A DNA stretch of 37,647 nucleotides from Actinomycetota bacterium (GTDB taxonomy: Bacteria > Actinomycetota > Thermoleophilia > Solirubrobacterales > Solirubrobacteraceae), in the NCBI GenBank assembly GCA_005885515.1, contig VAWK01000049.1:1-37647 (forward strand), in the 5' to 3' direction. Positions 23,051-32,815 of this stretch are shown in pieces. Positions within the stretch are counted from its first letter, which is position 1. Each line of letters starts with the position of its first letter. The position numbers were made by a program, and so were the translations under genes. The notes beneath the pieces were generated by a model, which made no database searches, had not been told where the DNA came from, and worked only from the letters and a program-made list of their open reading frames with translations.

Positions 23051-24027
23051 TGCGCCTCCACCAGCTGCTCGGCTGCCGCAGCCGCGGTCGCCTGCAGCCG
23101 GGCATCGTCGCCGTGGCCATCCTCGGTCAATCTGAAGAACAGGTCCTCGAGCGTCGCCAGCTCGGGCGTCAGGGCGAGGATGCCGACGCCAGCACGCGCG
23201 AGCGCGAGCGATAGCTGTGCCACGGCATGCTCGTCCGCCTGGAAGGCGATGCCAACCTCGCCGCCGCTGGCGCGCTCGACGCCAGGCTGCGCCCGCGCGA
23301 TCTGAAGGGCGCGTGCGTCGTCGGTGCTGCGAAGCCGGTAGCCGGCGCCGCCCTGGCGGCGCAGGTCGGCCAGGGCACCCTCATACACAAGGCGGCCGCG
23401 GTCGACGATCGCCACCCGGTCGCACAGTTCCTGCACCTCCGGCAGCTGGTGGCTTGACAGCAGCACCGTCATGCCCTCGTCGGCCAGCCGGCGGATGAGC
23501 AGTCGCATGTCTCGCATTCCCGCTGGATCGAGCCCGGTGGCCGGCTCGTCCAGGATCATCAGGCGCGGTGCCCGCAGCAGCGCGGCCGCGATCCCGAGGC
23601 GCTGGCGCATCCCATGCGAGTAGCCGCCCACGCGATGGCCGGCGCGGGGCAGAAGCTCGACGATGTCGAGCACCTGATCGATGCGCTGTCGTGCGTTCGC
23701 GCCGTCGAGCGCGGCCAGCAGCTGCAGGTTCTTGTGTCCGCTCAGATAGGGATAGAAGCGCGGCGCCTCGACGAATCCGGCCACGCCCTCCAACGCACGG
23801 GCGCCGTGGCGCATGGGGTCGCGGCCGAACAGCTCGACGTTTCCCTCGGTGGGGGTGATGAGGCCCAGCGCCATGCGCAGCGTGGTCGTCTTGCCGGCCC
23901 CGTTCGGCCCGAGGAAGCCATACACGTCGCCCGCGCGCACGGTCAGGTCGACGTGGTCGACAGCAACCACCTCCTTGTAGCGCTTGACCAGTCCCCTCGC
24001 GCGGACCGGCGCCGCGTCGGCCGCCAC
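23047..24027 (-). CDS. ABC transporter ATP-binding protein
   Basis: A 326-aa ATPase of the DRA/CcmA/NatA-like class. Walker A is GPNGAGKTT, the signature loop is YSHGMRQRLGIAAALL, Walker B is LMILDEPATGLDP, and the switch histidine is in LLSSHQL. The C-terminal ~90 residues form the extra domain common in ABC-2 drug and antibiotic exporters. GTG 24027 starts 1 nt after the stop of the LolA-like gene, so the three genes form one operon. The order is secreted protein, ATPase, permease. Confidence 0.94.
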   Translation of the reverse strand: MAADAAPVRARGLVKRYKEVVAVDHVDLTVRAGDVYGFLGPNGAGKTTTLRMALGLITPTEGNVELFGRDPMRHGARALEGVAGFVEAPRFYPYLSGHKNLQLLAALDGANARQRIDQVLDIVELLPRAGHRVGGYSHGMRQRLGIAAALLRAPRLMILDEPATGLDPAGMRDMRLLIRRLADEGMTVLLSSHQLPEVQELCDRVAIVDRGRLVYEGALADLRRQGGAGYRLRSTDDARALQIARAQPGVERASGGEVGIAFQADEHAVAQLSLALARAGVGILALTPELATLEDLFFRLTEDGHGDDARLQATAAAAAEQLVEAQ

Positions 24028-24028
24028 G

Positions 24029-25141
24029 CTAGAGGCCTCGCGCGACGGCCTCGATGCTGCTCGGCGTCACCGAGCCGGCGAGCAGGTAGGTCACCCCCGA
24101 GCGCTCGAAGCTCAACAGCGTGCCCAGCGGCGTGGCCAGCTCGCTCGCGCTGAGGCCGCCCAGATTCACCTTGGGCGAGCCCGCCGGCAGTGGCGAGGAC
24201 GGCGCCTTGGAGCCTGTGCCGGACTTGCTTTCGAGCACCGCGATCGTGCTGACGCCGTGACCGTGGGTGGTGAGCTTGGGATGCTCGCCGGCGGTGCGCT
24301 CCGAGCCGTCGCCTCCTTCCCGTGAGGCACGCACGTCTTCGACTTTCACGCCTGGGGGCGGCGTGAAATCGAACACCGAGCCGTCCACCGCGCCGTAGGA
24401 GATCGAGCTCGCCGCCAGTTCGATCACCGGCGCGGAGCTCGAAGAGGAGTACACAGCCGCGCGCAGCGGCACGCCGCGAACAGCGTCCCACGAGAGCTCC
24501 ACCGCTCCGAGGAGGCTGCCGCCTTCGTTGGGCGAGATCCGCACCGTGTAGGCCGGTTGCCCGGCGACGTCGGTCGGCAGCGCACCAGACACGTGCGCGT
24601 GCTGCTGCAGGTGCGAGATCGCTTCTTCGATCTTGTCAACGGACGGCGGTTCGTGCGTCCGGGCCGAGTCTTGCGCTGCATCGGAATCGGTTTCGCCGGA
24701 GCCTTCGTGGCTGGGCACCGCGTACTGGTACAGCGTGTTCGTCGAGGCGTCGTACAACTTGAGCGTGTGCCCGTCATATAGAAGCTGCGTGTCGCCTCGT
24801 TCTGCCTGAAGCTCCAGGCGGACGCGACCGTCCTTGGCGATCCACAGCCGTCCCGATGCGCCAGACAGCAGCGGACTCGAGGAGAGCTGGCTCGCTTCGC
24901 CGCCGCCGCTCGCGAGGTTGGCGCCTTCCAGGAGGTGGTTGGTGAGCTTCACGCTTGCGCTCACCCCGTCCACCGGTGGCGCTGCAAGCGCGTCGTGAAC
25001 GGCCACCGGCAACGGCGCGGGCGCGGGCGTCGGCGATGAGCCCAGCGCGGACGCGAGCGCGGTCGCGGAAACCCCGACGGCAACCACGAGCGTGCATAGC
25101 AGCAGCAGGCGAGATAGCGGAAGGCGGCGGAGGATGTTCAC
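24029..25141 (-). CDS. Secreted LolA/RseB-like protein
   Basis: A 370-aa exported protein. The N-terminal NILRRLPLSRLLLLCTLVVA is a signal peptide or anchor. The following beta-rich half (SGRLWIAKDGRVRLELQAER, TQLLYDGHTLKLYDASTNTL) and VAGQPAYTVRISPNEGG with VFDFTPPPGVKVEDV match the LolA/LppX/RseB half-barrel fold that binds lipid acyl chains or senses envelope state. A Ser/Pro-rich linker precedes a last segment, VTYLLAGSVTPSSIEAVARGL. GTG 25141 is preferred: AGGGA lies about 9 nt upstream, while GTG 25180 is only 1 nt from a TAACCT -10 and probably lies within the promoter. The fold assignment is moderate. Confidence 0.75.
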   Translation of the reverse strand: MNILRRLPLSRLLLLCTLVVAVGVSATALASALGSSPTPAPAPLPVAVHDALAAPPVDGVSASVKLTNHLLEGANLASGGGEASQLSSSPLLSGASGRLWIAKDGRVRLELQAERGDTQLLYDGHTLKLYDASTNTLYQYAVPSHEGSGETDSDAAQDSARTHEPPSVDKIEEAISHLQQHAHVSGALPTDVAGQPAYTVRISPNEGGSLLGAVELSWDAVRGVPLRAAVYSSSSSAPVIELAASSISYGAVDGSVFDFTPPPGVKVEDVRASREGGDGSERTAGEHPKLTTHGHGVSTIAVLESKSGTGSKAPSSPLPAGSPKVNLGGLSASELATPLGTLLSFERSGVTYLLAGSVTPSSIEAVARGL

Positions 25142-25181
25142 GGCGATAGGTCCCTGTTCTGGAGCTTGCCGATCAGTCACG

Positions 25182-25187
25182 AGGTTA
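25182..25187 (-). promoter_or_regulatory. Candidate -10 element of the LolA-like/ABC operon
   Basis: TAACCT on the minus strand. Its position rules against GTG 25180 as start and supports GTG 25141 with a leader of about 30 nt. The palindrome AGAGATCTCT (25218-25227) lies upstream, in the region shared with the divergent cytochrome gene. Confidence 0.4.
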
Positions 25188-25330
25188 GCGCCGTACCTTG
25201 GCCGCGCCTAAAGCTTCAGAGATCTCTCATCGTGGCGCCGCGCCCGGCCGTCGGGCACCATCGCACCGACGCACCTCACTGCCGTGCGTCCGCCGTGGTG
25301 CTGTCGCGACGGCGGCGCCCGAGCACCCGA

Positions 25331-25336
25331 TATCTT
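25331..25336 (+). promoter_or_regulatory. Candidate -10 element of the cytochrome c gene
   Basis: TATCTT lies 9 nt before ATG 25346 with no Shine-Dalgarno sequence, fitting a leaderless transcript. Confidence 0.45.
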
Positions 25337-25345
25337 CCCCATCGC

Positions 25346-25855
25346 ATGGTCATCGCCATCGTGCTGTTCTGGGCGCTCCTGGGGCTGGGGGTCTTCTTCG
25401 TCGCGATGCGCGGCGGACCCCGCGGCGCGCGCGCGGCGCTGCACACGGAATCCGCGATCGGACAGCGGGTCGTGATCCTGGGCGTGGCCGTGCTGGTCGC
25501 CTTCGGCGTGGCGGTGCCCACGCTGGTGCTCGCATCCAACGGCGAGCACAAGGCCGGCGTGGCCGTGGGGGGGTTGCACCTGTCCGCCAGCGAGCAGCGC
25601 GGCCGCGACCTGTTCGCGCGCTCGTGCGCCGTTTGCCACACGCTCGCGGCGGTGAAGGCCGTGGGTCGCATCGGGCCGAACCTCGACGTCAGGGTCGGCG
25701 CAGACATCGCGACCGCGTCCGGGCGGCGGGCGCTCGTGCTGAACGCGATCTCCGAAGGCCGGGCGCGCGGCCTGGGGCAGATGCCGGCACAGCTCTATCA
25801 GGGGCGAGAAGCAGAAGAGGTCGCCGAATTCGTGGCGGCCGTGGCGGGACACTGA
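25346..25855 (+). CDS. Membrane-anchored monoheme cytochrome c
   Basis: A 169-aa protein. Helix 1 is VIAIVLFWALLGLGVFFVAM, helix 2 is VVILGVAVLVAFGVAVPTLV, and the domain from about residue 85 is class I cytochrome c: RDLFARSCAVCHTLAAVK binds heme c through CAVCH, and MPAQLY supplies the probable distal Met ligand. The heme domain faces outside. It resembles the small cytochromes associated with terminal oxidases in actinobacteria, but no oxidase gene is adjacent. ATG 25346 is supported by TATCTT 9 nt upstream; the open frame to 25166 lacks protein features. Confidence 0.87.
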   Translation: MVIAIVLFWALLGLGVFFVAMRGGPRGARAALHTESAIGQRVVILGVAVLVAFGVAVPTLVLASNGEHKAGVAVGGLHLSASEQRGRDLFARSCAVCHTLAAVKAVGRIGPNLDVRVGADIATASGRRALVLNAISEGRARGLGQMPAQLYQGREAEEVAEFVAAVAGH

Positions 25856-25947
25856 GCGGGTCGCCCGCGCCGGGCCGCGCCCGTCAGCCCCGGCCGGGCG
25901 GGCGATGTTTGGCCATCCGTCGATGGCGAAGCGCGCAGGGCATGGGT

Positions 25948-25953
25948 TAACGT
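25948..25953 (+). promoter_or_regulatory. Candidate -10 element of glnA
   Basis: TAACGT lies 11 nt before ATG 25965, with AGGGGG between the two. It marks a very short leader that still has a ribosome site. Confidence 0.4.
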
Positions 25954-25964
25954 CCAGGGGGCCG

Positions 25965-27302
25965 ATGCCAGCGGAGCTGCTGACGGCCGAGGACGTCAAG
26001 GCGATCGTCGCCGAGCGCGAGATTCGCTTCATCCGCTTCTGGTTCACGGACGTCCTCGGCCAGCTGAAGTCGTTCTCGATCAACGCGGCCGAGCTCGACG
26101 ACGCGTTCGATGCCGGCATGGGCTTTGACGGATCCTCGATCACCGGCTTCAACGCGATCGAGGAGTCGGACATGATCGCCATGCCCGACCCCTCGACCTT
26201 TGCGGTGCTGCCCTGGCGGCCCGAGACGCAGGGCGTGGGGCGGATGTTCTGCGACGTGATCACGCCCGAGCGCACCCCGTATGAGGGCGACCCCCGTCAC
26301 GTCCTCCGGCGAGCGCTGGAGCGTGCGCGGGGGATGGGCTATGACACGTTCAACGTCGGGCCCGAGCTCGAGTACTTCCTGTTCCGCGACTCGCGCTCGA
26401 CCGAGGTGCTCGACGAGGGGGGCTATTTCGACCTCACGACGCTTGATGCCGGCTCGGACGTACGGCGCGAGACCGTGCTCGCGCTCGAGCAGCTCGGCAT
26501 CCACGTCGAGTACACCCATCACGAGGTTGGGCCCTCCCAGCACGAGATCGACATGCGCTACGCCGATGCGCTGAAGATGGCCGACGACTGCATGACCTAT
26601 CGCATCACGGTGAAGGAGTACGCGCTCAAATACGGCTGGCACGCGACCTTCATGCCCAAGCCGCTGTACGGCGAGAACGGCTCTGGCATGCACACCCATC
26701 AGTCGCTTTTCAGCGACGGCACGAACGCCTTCTTCGACGCCGGCGACCAGTACTTCCTGTCCGACGTGGGCAAGGCGTTCATCGCCGGCCAGCTCAAGCA
26801 CGCGCGCGAGATTTGCTCGATCTTCGCGCAGTGGGTCAACTCCTACAAGCGGCTGGTGCCAGGCTTCGAGGCGCCCGTGTACGTGGCGTGGTCGCGCCGC
26901 AACCGCTCGGCGCTGATGCGCGTGCCGCTGTACCACCCGGGGAAGGAGAAGGCCACGCGCGTGGAGCTGCGCTGTCCGGACCCGGCCTGCAATCCCTACC
27001 TGACCTTCGCCGTGCTGCTGCAGGCGGGCCTCGAGGGGATCGAGAAGGGCTACGAGCTGCCCGAGCCGATGGAGAAGAACCTCTACCACCTCTCCGGCGA
27101 GGAGCGCAAGCGCCTGGGCGTCGAGCAGCTGCCCGAGAGCCTCGGCGAGGCGATCGAGATCACCGCCGAGTCAGAGCTCGCGCTGCGAACGCTCGGCGAG
27201 CACATGTTCAATCGCTACGTCGAGATCAAGCGCCAGGAGGCCGACGACTACCGGGCGCAGGTCACGCAGTGGGAGCTCGACCGCTACCTCGCGATCCTCT
27301 GA
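25965..27302 (+). CDS. glnA: Glutamine synthetase, class I (alpha-type)
   Basis: A 445-aa enzyme making glutamine from glutamate, ammonia and ATP; class I forms dodecamers. It has FWFTDVLGQLKSF, MGFDGSSITGFNAIEESDM, VGPELEYFLF (metal Glu), GPSQHEIDMRYADALKMADD, FMPKPLYGENGSGMHTHQSL and RNRSALMRVP. The C-terminal part reads NLYHLSGEERKRLGVEQLPE and lacks the adenylylation-loop context (NLYDLPPEE) and the 25-residue insert of beta-type enzymes. Control by adenylylation is therefore unlikely; feedback inhibition is the usual mode for alpha-type. ATG 25965 is chosen for AGGGGG and the fit to family starts; ATG 25905 would add 20 residues. It stands alone as a transcription unit. Confidence 0.95.
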   Translation: MPAELLTAEDVKAIVAEREIRFIRFWFTDVLGQLKSFSINAAELDDAFDAGMGFDGSSITGFNAIEESDMIAMPDPSTFAVLPWRPETQGVGRMFCDVITPERTPYEGDPRHVLRRALERARGMGYDTFNVGPELEYFLFRDSRSTEVLDEGGYFDLTTLDAGSDVRRETVLALEQLGIHVEYTHHEVGPSQHEIDMRYADALKMADDCMTYRITVKEYALKYGWHATFMPKPLYGENGSGMHTHQSLFSDGTNAFFDAGDQYFLSDVGKAFIAGQLKHAREICSIFAQWVNSYKRLVPGFEAPVYVAWSRRNRSALMRVPLYHPGKEKATRVELRCPDPACNPYLTFAVLLQAGLEGIEKGYELPEPMEKNLYHLSGEERKRLGVEQLPESLGEAIEITAESELALRTLGEHMFNRYVEIKRQEADDYRAQVTQWELDRYLAIL

Positions 27303-27341
27303 GCGCGGCCACCGGCCGCGCGTGGGCCCGGCTGCGCAGCC
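27303..27341. terminator. Hairpins between convergent glnA and yyaL-like gene
   Basis: GCGCGGCC-ACC-GGCCGCGC (27303-27321) is a perfect 8-bp stem directly after the glnA stop, followed by the palindrome GGCTGCGCAGCC (27330-27341). There is no T-tract, as is common in high-GC actinobacteria. It could serve both strands. Confidence 0.45.
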
Positions 27342-27369
27342 GCGCATCCTGCGCGGCGCACCCGCGCTC

Positions 27370-29235
<1,866 letters not shown>

Positions 29236-29245
29236 TCCTCGGGCA

Positions 29246-29251
29246 AGCCTA
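29246..29251 (-). promoter_or_regulatory. Candidate -10 element of the YyaL-like gene
   Basis: TAGGCT on the minus strand lies 10 nt before GTG 29235, in the 51-bp gap to the upstream hydrolase gene. Confidence 0.4.
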
Positions 29252-29286
29252 GTGCGCGGACGCGGCGCTGCCGCGTCCGCGCCGCC

Positions 29287-31293
29287 TCACGGCAGGCGCG
29301 AGGGGCGGGCTTCGACGGGCCCAGTGAGCCGGAAGCCGCTCACGCGGGCGGGCCATGCGCCCGCGTCCCAGGGCCATGGACCTGCTCCGCCCGGCGCCGC
29401 GGAGCTTCGCGAGAGCTTGACGGTCGCGAGGCTGACGTGAAAGTGCACGCGCCCGAGCCTGCCGCTGACGAAGCCACGCAGGCCGAACGTGACCGTGCCC
29501 GGCGCGGCCTGCCGGCCGGAGATCCTGATCGTCGCCGGCTGCAGCGCGCCGTTTCGAACCGGAAACGTGCCGCTCAGCTGCACACCGGACACGAACGAGT
29601 AGCGCCTCAGCATCGCTGCCGATGAGGTCAGCCGTGCGTAGCCGCCGCGCAGGCCGCCGAAGCTCGAGCCGCTCGGCAGTTCCTGTTCGGCCTGAAGCGT
29701 GGCGCTGATCACCTGGCGGCTGAGATCGATCAGGGTGTCGAGCACGGCGGTGAGCGTGCGGCCGGGCCTGCCGCCGAGGTGTCGTGGCGCGGGGACGTAG
29801 GCGAGCTTCGTAGGGGCGATCGGCGTCGGCGCGAAGGGATCGCTGCGCGGCACGCACGGAGCGACGCGGCTGGCGGCGAAGAATGCCGACACCGCCGCCG
29901 CCGCGCAGCCGCTGAAGTCGCTGCCGAGCACCGAATGGCCCGTGTAGGGGACGACCTGGAGCTGCGCGCCCGGGATCTGCGCCGCGACCTGCGCCGCGAC
30001 CGAGCTCGGCGTGCGCAAGTCCTGGCCGCCGGAAAGGATCAGCGTCGGCACGGCGGGGAGCGCGCCGGCCGGCGCCGGCGCCGGCGAGGCGTCGGGCCAG
30101 TAGGCGCAGTCGGGGACCAGGTCGGTCGCGAGCGCGGTGCGGGCGTCGAACGGAAAGAAGTCCCCGCTCGGCAGCGCGTGCACGGCCGCAAGCGCTTCGG
30201 ACAGCCGAGTCGCGGGCGGGCGTTCGCGCTGCCAGGGGAAGGGCGTCTCCTCGCACGAGGTCGCCGCGAACAGCGCTTCGTCGATCGGCGGCGAGTTTTC
30301 CACCGGCTGCCGCGGGACGCTGGGAATCAATCCCAGCGCGAGCAGGTGCAACCGCACCAGCGGCGCGGGATCGCCGCGCAGGGCCGAGCGCACCGCCGCG
30401 GGCAGGAGCGCGCGCAGCGCCGGGTTCAGGTCGCCGGCCTGCAGGATCTGGAGCAGGTCGCTCTCGCTGACCCTGGCGGCTCTGCGGTGCCCCGCCCCGT
30501 CGAACGCCGATCCGCGCAGCGGGCGCCGGCGCAAGCGGGCAGTCAGGCGCGCGAGATCGCGCAGCGGATTCGCGGTGATGTTCGCGCAGGCATGGTTCGA
30601 GCACAGCTCGGCCAGGACCGCCGGGATCGCCCCGAAGCTCGGGATCGCGAGCGGTTCCGGCCCGTTGGCGGGAACGACCGAGTCCAGCACCAGCGCTTCG
30701 ACGTGGGTCGGGTAGCGGGCGGCGTACTGCAGCGCCACCTTCGTGCCATAGGAGGTCCCGTACAGGACCAGCCGTTCGTACCCCGCCGCGCGCCGCAGCG
30801 ACTCGACGTCGGCCACCGATTCCTGGGTCGTGTAAGCGCCTCGCGCCGGCCCGATCTGCAGCGCGCACCGTTCCAGCAGCCGACCCACCGACCCGGTTGC
30901 CGGCGCAGCGAAGGCACGGCAGCTGAGGGGATCCGACGTTCCGGTACCGCGCTGATCGAACAGGATCAGATCGCGCGCAGCGAGCGCCGGGGACATCGCC
31001 CTGGCGATGAAGTCGTCGAGCGGCAGCGTCGCCTGGCCCGGACCCCCTGCGAGCGCGAGCACCGCGCTCGCCGCCGGGGCGAGGGCGGTGGCCAGCCGCT
31101 CCACGCTGAGGTTGACCGTGCCGGCGACCCGACCGCTGCGGTCGAGCGGAACGGGCAGCGTGGCGCAGTCAAAGCGGGGGCTGCCCTGGCAGGGGGCGAA
31201 CGTCAGCGCGGTCGCCGGAATCGGGCGGATGGCCGCGACCGCGGCGCCGAGAAGCGGCGCCACCAACGCGGCTCTGAGGGCCCGCCGCGACAT
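29287..31293 (-). CDS. Secreted TAP-like alpha/beta hydrolase with extra C-terminal domain
   Basis: A 668-aa exported hydrolase of the tripeptidyl-aminopeptidase/proline-iminopeptidase group. A signal peptide spans about 1-29 (RRALRAALVAPLLGAAVAA). The alpha/beta fold has LALAGGPGQATLPLDD (oxyanion loop), ILFDQRGTGTSDPLSC, the nucleophile elbow LYGTSYGTKVALQYA, an acid in LILSGGQDLRTPSS and the histidine in VVPYTGHSVLG. Family members usually end near residue 500; here about 150 residues follow, with beta-rich stretches such as VSGVQLSGTFPV and GTVTFGLRGFVSGRLGRV. The substrate is probably a peptide or ester. ATG 31293 lies 7 nt after TAACGT. Confidence 0.87.
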   Translation of the reverse strand: MSRRALRAALVAPLLGAAVAAIRPIPATALTFAPCQGSPRFDCATLPVPLDRSGRVAGTVNLSVERLATALAPAASAVLALAGGPGQATLPLDDFIARAMSPALAARDLILFDQRGTGTSDPLSCRAFAAPATGSVGRLLERCALQIGPARGAYTTQESVADVESLRRAAGYERLVLYGTSYGTKVALQYAARYPTHVEALVLDSVVPANGPEPLAIPSFGAIPAVLAELCSNHACANITANPLRDLARLTARLRRRPLRGSAFDGAGHRRAARVSESDLLQILQAGDLNPALRALLPAAVRSALRGDPAPLVRLHLLALGLIPSVPRQPVENSPPIDEALFAATSCEETPFPWQRERPPATRLSEALAAVHALPSGDFFPFDARTALATDLVPDCAYWPDASPAPAPAGALPAVPTLILSGGQDLRTPSSVAAQVAAQIPGAQLQVVPYTGHSVLGSDFSGCAAAAVSAFFAASRVAPCVPRSDPFAPTPIAPTKLAYVPAPRHLGGRPGRTLTAVLDTLIDLSRQVISATLQAEQELPSGSSFGGLRGGYARLTSSAAMLRRYSFVSGVQLSGTFPVRNGALQPATIRISGRQAAPGTVTFGLRGFVSGRLGRVHFHVSLATVKLSRSSAAPGGAGPWPWDAGAWPARVSGFRLTGPVEARPSRLP

Positions 31294-31300
31294 CGATCAC

Positions 31301-31306
31301 ACGTTA
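31301..31306 (-). promoter_or_regulatory. Candidate -10 element of the secreted hydrolase gene
   Basis: TAACGT on the minus strand lies 7 nt before ATG 31293, giving exact leaderless geometry. Confidence 0.45.
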
Positions 31307-31374
31307 GCCGCCGGGCTCGGCCGCCCGCGCCGCTCGATCGCCCGAGGCGCCCCACCCGCGGCCGGGCGCGCCGC

Positions 31375-31764
31375 TCAGTCGCTCCACCAGCCCCGGATGA
31401 CCTCGCCGTCGCCGTCGTGACGGGGGCCGAATGCGAGCAGCTCGATCCCGTCGGGACCGGCCTCGAAGGCGCGCGTGACCTCGGGCGCGACGCGGATCGC
31501 GTCCATCGGCTCGAGCTCGATGATGTCCTCGTCGAGCTTCAGGCGCCCGGAACCGGCGAGGACGACGTAGACCTCCTCGGCGCGCTCGTGCCTGTGCGCG
31601 AATGGCTGGCGCCGGCCCGGCTTCAGGCGGTGGTGGCTGACGCCCGTGTGCTCGGCCTGCAGGTCGTCCCTGGCGAAACGCGCCTCCTGAACATCCTGGA
31701 AGCCGAACCTGGGAGCCGAGTCATCCACCTCGGTGATCCGCTTGACCGTGTAGCGCGCGCTCAT
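31375..31764 (-). CDS. Cupin-domain protein
   Basis: A 129-aa single cupin. Metal-binding motif 1 is HRHERAEEVYVVLAGSGRL with its His residues and Glu, and motif 2 around VTRAFEAGPDGIELLAFG is weaker, lacking the usual histidine. It could bind a metal or small ligand; no reaction can be named. ATG 31764 is chosen because ACTCTA (31775-31780) read on the minus strand is TAGAGT, 10 nt upstream; GTG 31776 overlaps that box. It is divergent from ridA, 47 bp away. Confidence 0.8.
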   Translation of the reverse strand: MSARYTVKRITEVDDSAPRFGFQDVQEARFARDDLQAEHTGVSHHRLKPGRRQPFAHRHERAEEVYVVLAGSGRLKLDEDIIELEPMDAIRVAPEVTRAFEAGPDGIELLAFGPRHDGDGEVIRGWWSD

Positions 31765-31774
31765 CGCGACGCTC

Positions 31775-31804
31775 ACTCTACCCGCGCCCCGGCCGCGGTA
31801 CGCT
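31775..31804. promoter_or_regulatory. Divergent promoter region of cupin and ridA
   Basis: The minus strand has TAGAGT (31775-31780) 10 nt from ATG 31764. The plus strand has TACGCT (31799-31804) 7 nt from GTG 31812. Both genes appear leaderless, and their -10 boxes are only 18 bp apart. Confidence 0.45.
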
Positions 31805-31811
31805 CGCAGGT

Positions 31812-32204
31812 GTGAATCCGGGGATCGATCGTGCGACCGTACAGGCGCCCGGAGCGCCGGCGGCGATCGGGCCCTACAGCCACGCGGTGCGCGCGGGCGA
31901 GCTGCTGTTCTGCTCGGGTCAGATCCCGCTCGACCCCGCCACCGGCGAGCTCGCCGCGGACACGGCCGCCGAGCAGGCGCGGGTATGCCTGCAGAACCTG
32001 GCGGCGGTCTGCGAGGCGGCGGGGACCTCGCTCGCTCGCGCGCTGCGGCTGACCGTGTACATGACCGACCTCGCAGCCTTCGGCGAGGTCAACGACGTCT
32101 ACGCGCGCTTCTTCCCGCAGGAGCCGCCGGCGCGGGTGGCGATCGGCGTCGCGCAGTTGCCGCGGGGGGCCTACGTGGAGATCGACGCCGTGGTGGCGCT
32201 GTAG
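31812..32204 (+). CDS. ridA: RidA/YjgF/UK114 family enamine-imine deaminase
   Basis: A 130-aa protein that hydrolyses reactive enamine/imine intermediates released by PLP enzymes. It has AIGPYSHAVRAGELLFCSGQ, the invariant-arginine region PPARVAIGVAQLPRGAYVEI, and VYMTDLAAFGEVND. The length is typical. GTG 31812 follows TACGCT by 7 nt. The 3' end overlaps the convergent MarR gene by 34 bp. Confidence 0.93.
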   Translation: MNPGIDRATVQAPGAPAAIGPYSHAVRAGELLFCSGQIPLDPATGELAADTAAEQARVCLQNLAAVCEAAGTSLARALRLTVYMTDLAAFGEVNDVYARFFPQEPPARVAIGVAQLPRGAYVEIDAVVAL

Positions 32205-32725
32205 GCAGCCTCGCCGGGTGGCGCGGCCTCGCCGGCGGGCGCAGCCTCGCCGGGTGGCGCGGCCTCGCCGGGGGGCGCGGACTCGCCGGGGGGCGCGGAC
32301 TCGGCGCCGTACAGCGCGCGCGTCAGCAGCCGCCACAGCGTCGCCCGTTCGCGGGCGTCGAGCGCCTCGAGCACCTCGTCCTCGATCGCTTCCTGCGCGC
32401 GCTCGGCACGCGCCAGGGCGCGACGCCCGGTGGCGGTCAGCTCGACGATGTGGCGCCGTCGATCGGCGGGGTCGCGCCGGCGGATGACGTAGCGCAGCTG
32501 CTCGAGCTCGTTCAGCAGCAGAACCACGTTGTTGGCGTCCATGCAGAGCGCCTCGGCCAGCTCCTGCTGAGGGCAGCTGTCGTTGTCGCGCAGGTAGCTG
32601 AGCGTCACGAACAGGCGCAGGTGCATGCCCAGCAGCTGCTCGCCGCTGCGCCGGTAGACCTGCTTGGCCAGGCGCGTCAGCAACACCATCGAGCCTGGCG
32701 CCGCGATCCGATCCTCTCCCCTCAT
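32171..32725 (-). CDS. MarR-family regulator with repeated Ala/Pro tail
   Basis: A 184-aa winged-helix regulator. Residues 15-145 have the MarR fold: LRLFVTLSYLRDN, the recognition region QQELAEALCMDANNVVLLLN and the wing VIRRRDPADRRRHIVELTATG. It likely represses the divergent MFS exporter and itself. The last ~40 residues are six-residue repeats APPGEA/S from an 18-bp DNA repeat, followed by a stretch antisense to ridA. ATG 32725 lies 9 nt after TAAAAT. Most MarR proteins end near residue 150, so the tail may be a run-on through lost stops. Confidence 0.9.
   Translation of the reverse strand: MRGEDRIAAPGSMVLLTRLAKQVYRRSGEQLLGMHLRLFVTLSYLRDNDSCPQQELAEALCMDANNVVLLLNELEQLRYVIRRRDPADRRRHIVELTATGRRALARAERAQEAIEDEVLEALDARERATLWRLLTRALYGAESAPPGESAPPGEAAPPGEAAPAGEAAPPGEAAYSATTASIST
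32205..32304. repeat. 18-bp tandem repeat in the 3' part of the MarR gene
   Basis: Units start at 32205, 32223, 32241, 32259 and 32277, with a partial unit at 32295. The form is GCGGCCTCGCCGGGGGGC with small variation. The array begins directly after the ridA stop. Confidence 0.85.
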
Positions 32726-32734
32726 GGTCGCTCC

Positions 32735-32808
32735 ATTTTACATCATGATGCGTCAATCGTCACTATTAGATAAATCATACTCATCGCGGGGACGATCTCT
32801 GCTATGTT
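32735..32808. promoter_or_regulatory. Divergent promoter/operator region of marR and MFS genes
   Basis: This is the most A+T-rich stretch nearby. The minus strand has TAAAAT (32735-32740), 9 nt from the MarR ATG, with GTGACG 17 nt further upstream. The plus strand has TATGTT (32803-32808), 7 nt from GTG 32816. CATCATGATG (32741-32750) is a perfect palindrome touching the marR -10 and is a likely MarR operator half or core. Confidence 0.5.
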
Positions 32809-32815
32809 GTTCGTT

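Noticed and set aside
29779..31815. 678-aa plus-strand open frame opposite the secreted hydrolase
   Set aside because: It is Arg/Gly-rich without motifs; the opposite strand encodes a complete alpha/beta hydrolase.
32737..32742. TTTACA as a -35 box for the MFS gene
   Set aside because: No TATAAT-like hexamer lies 16-18 nt downstream, and the TATGTT box at 32803 is too far away.
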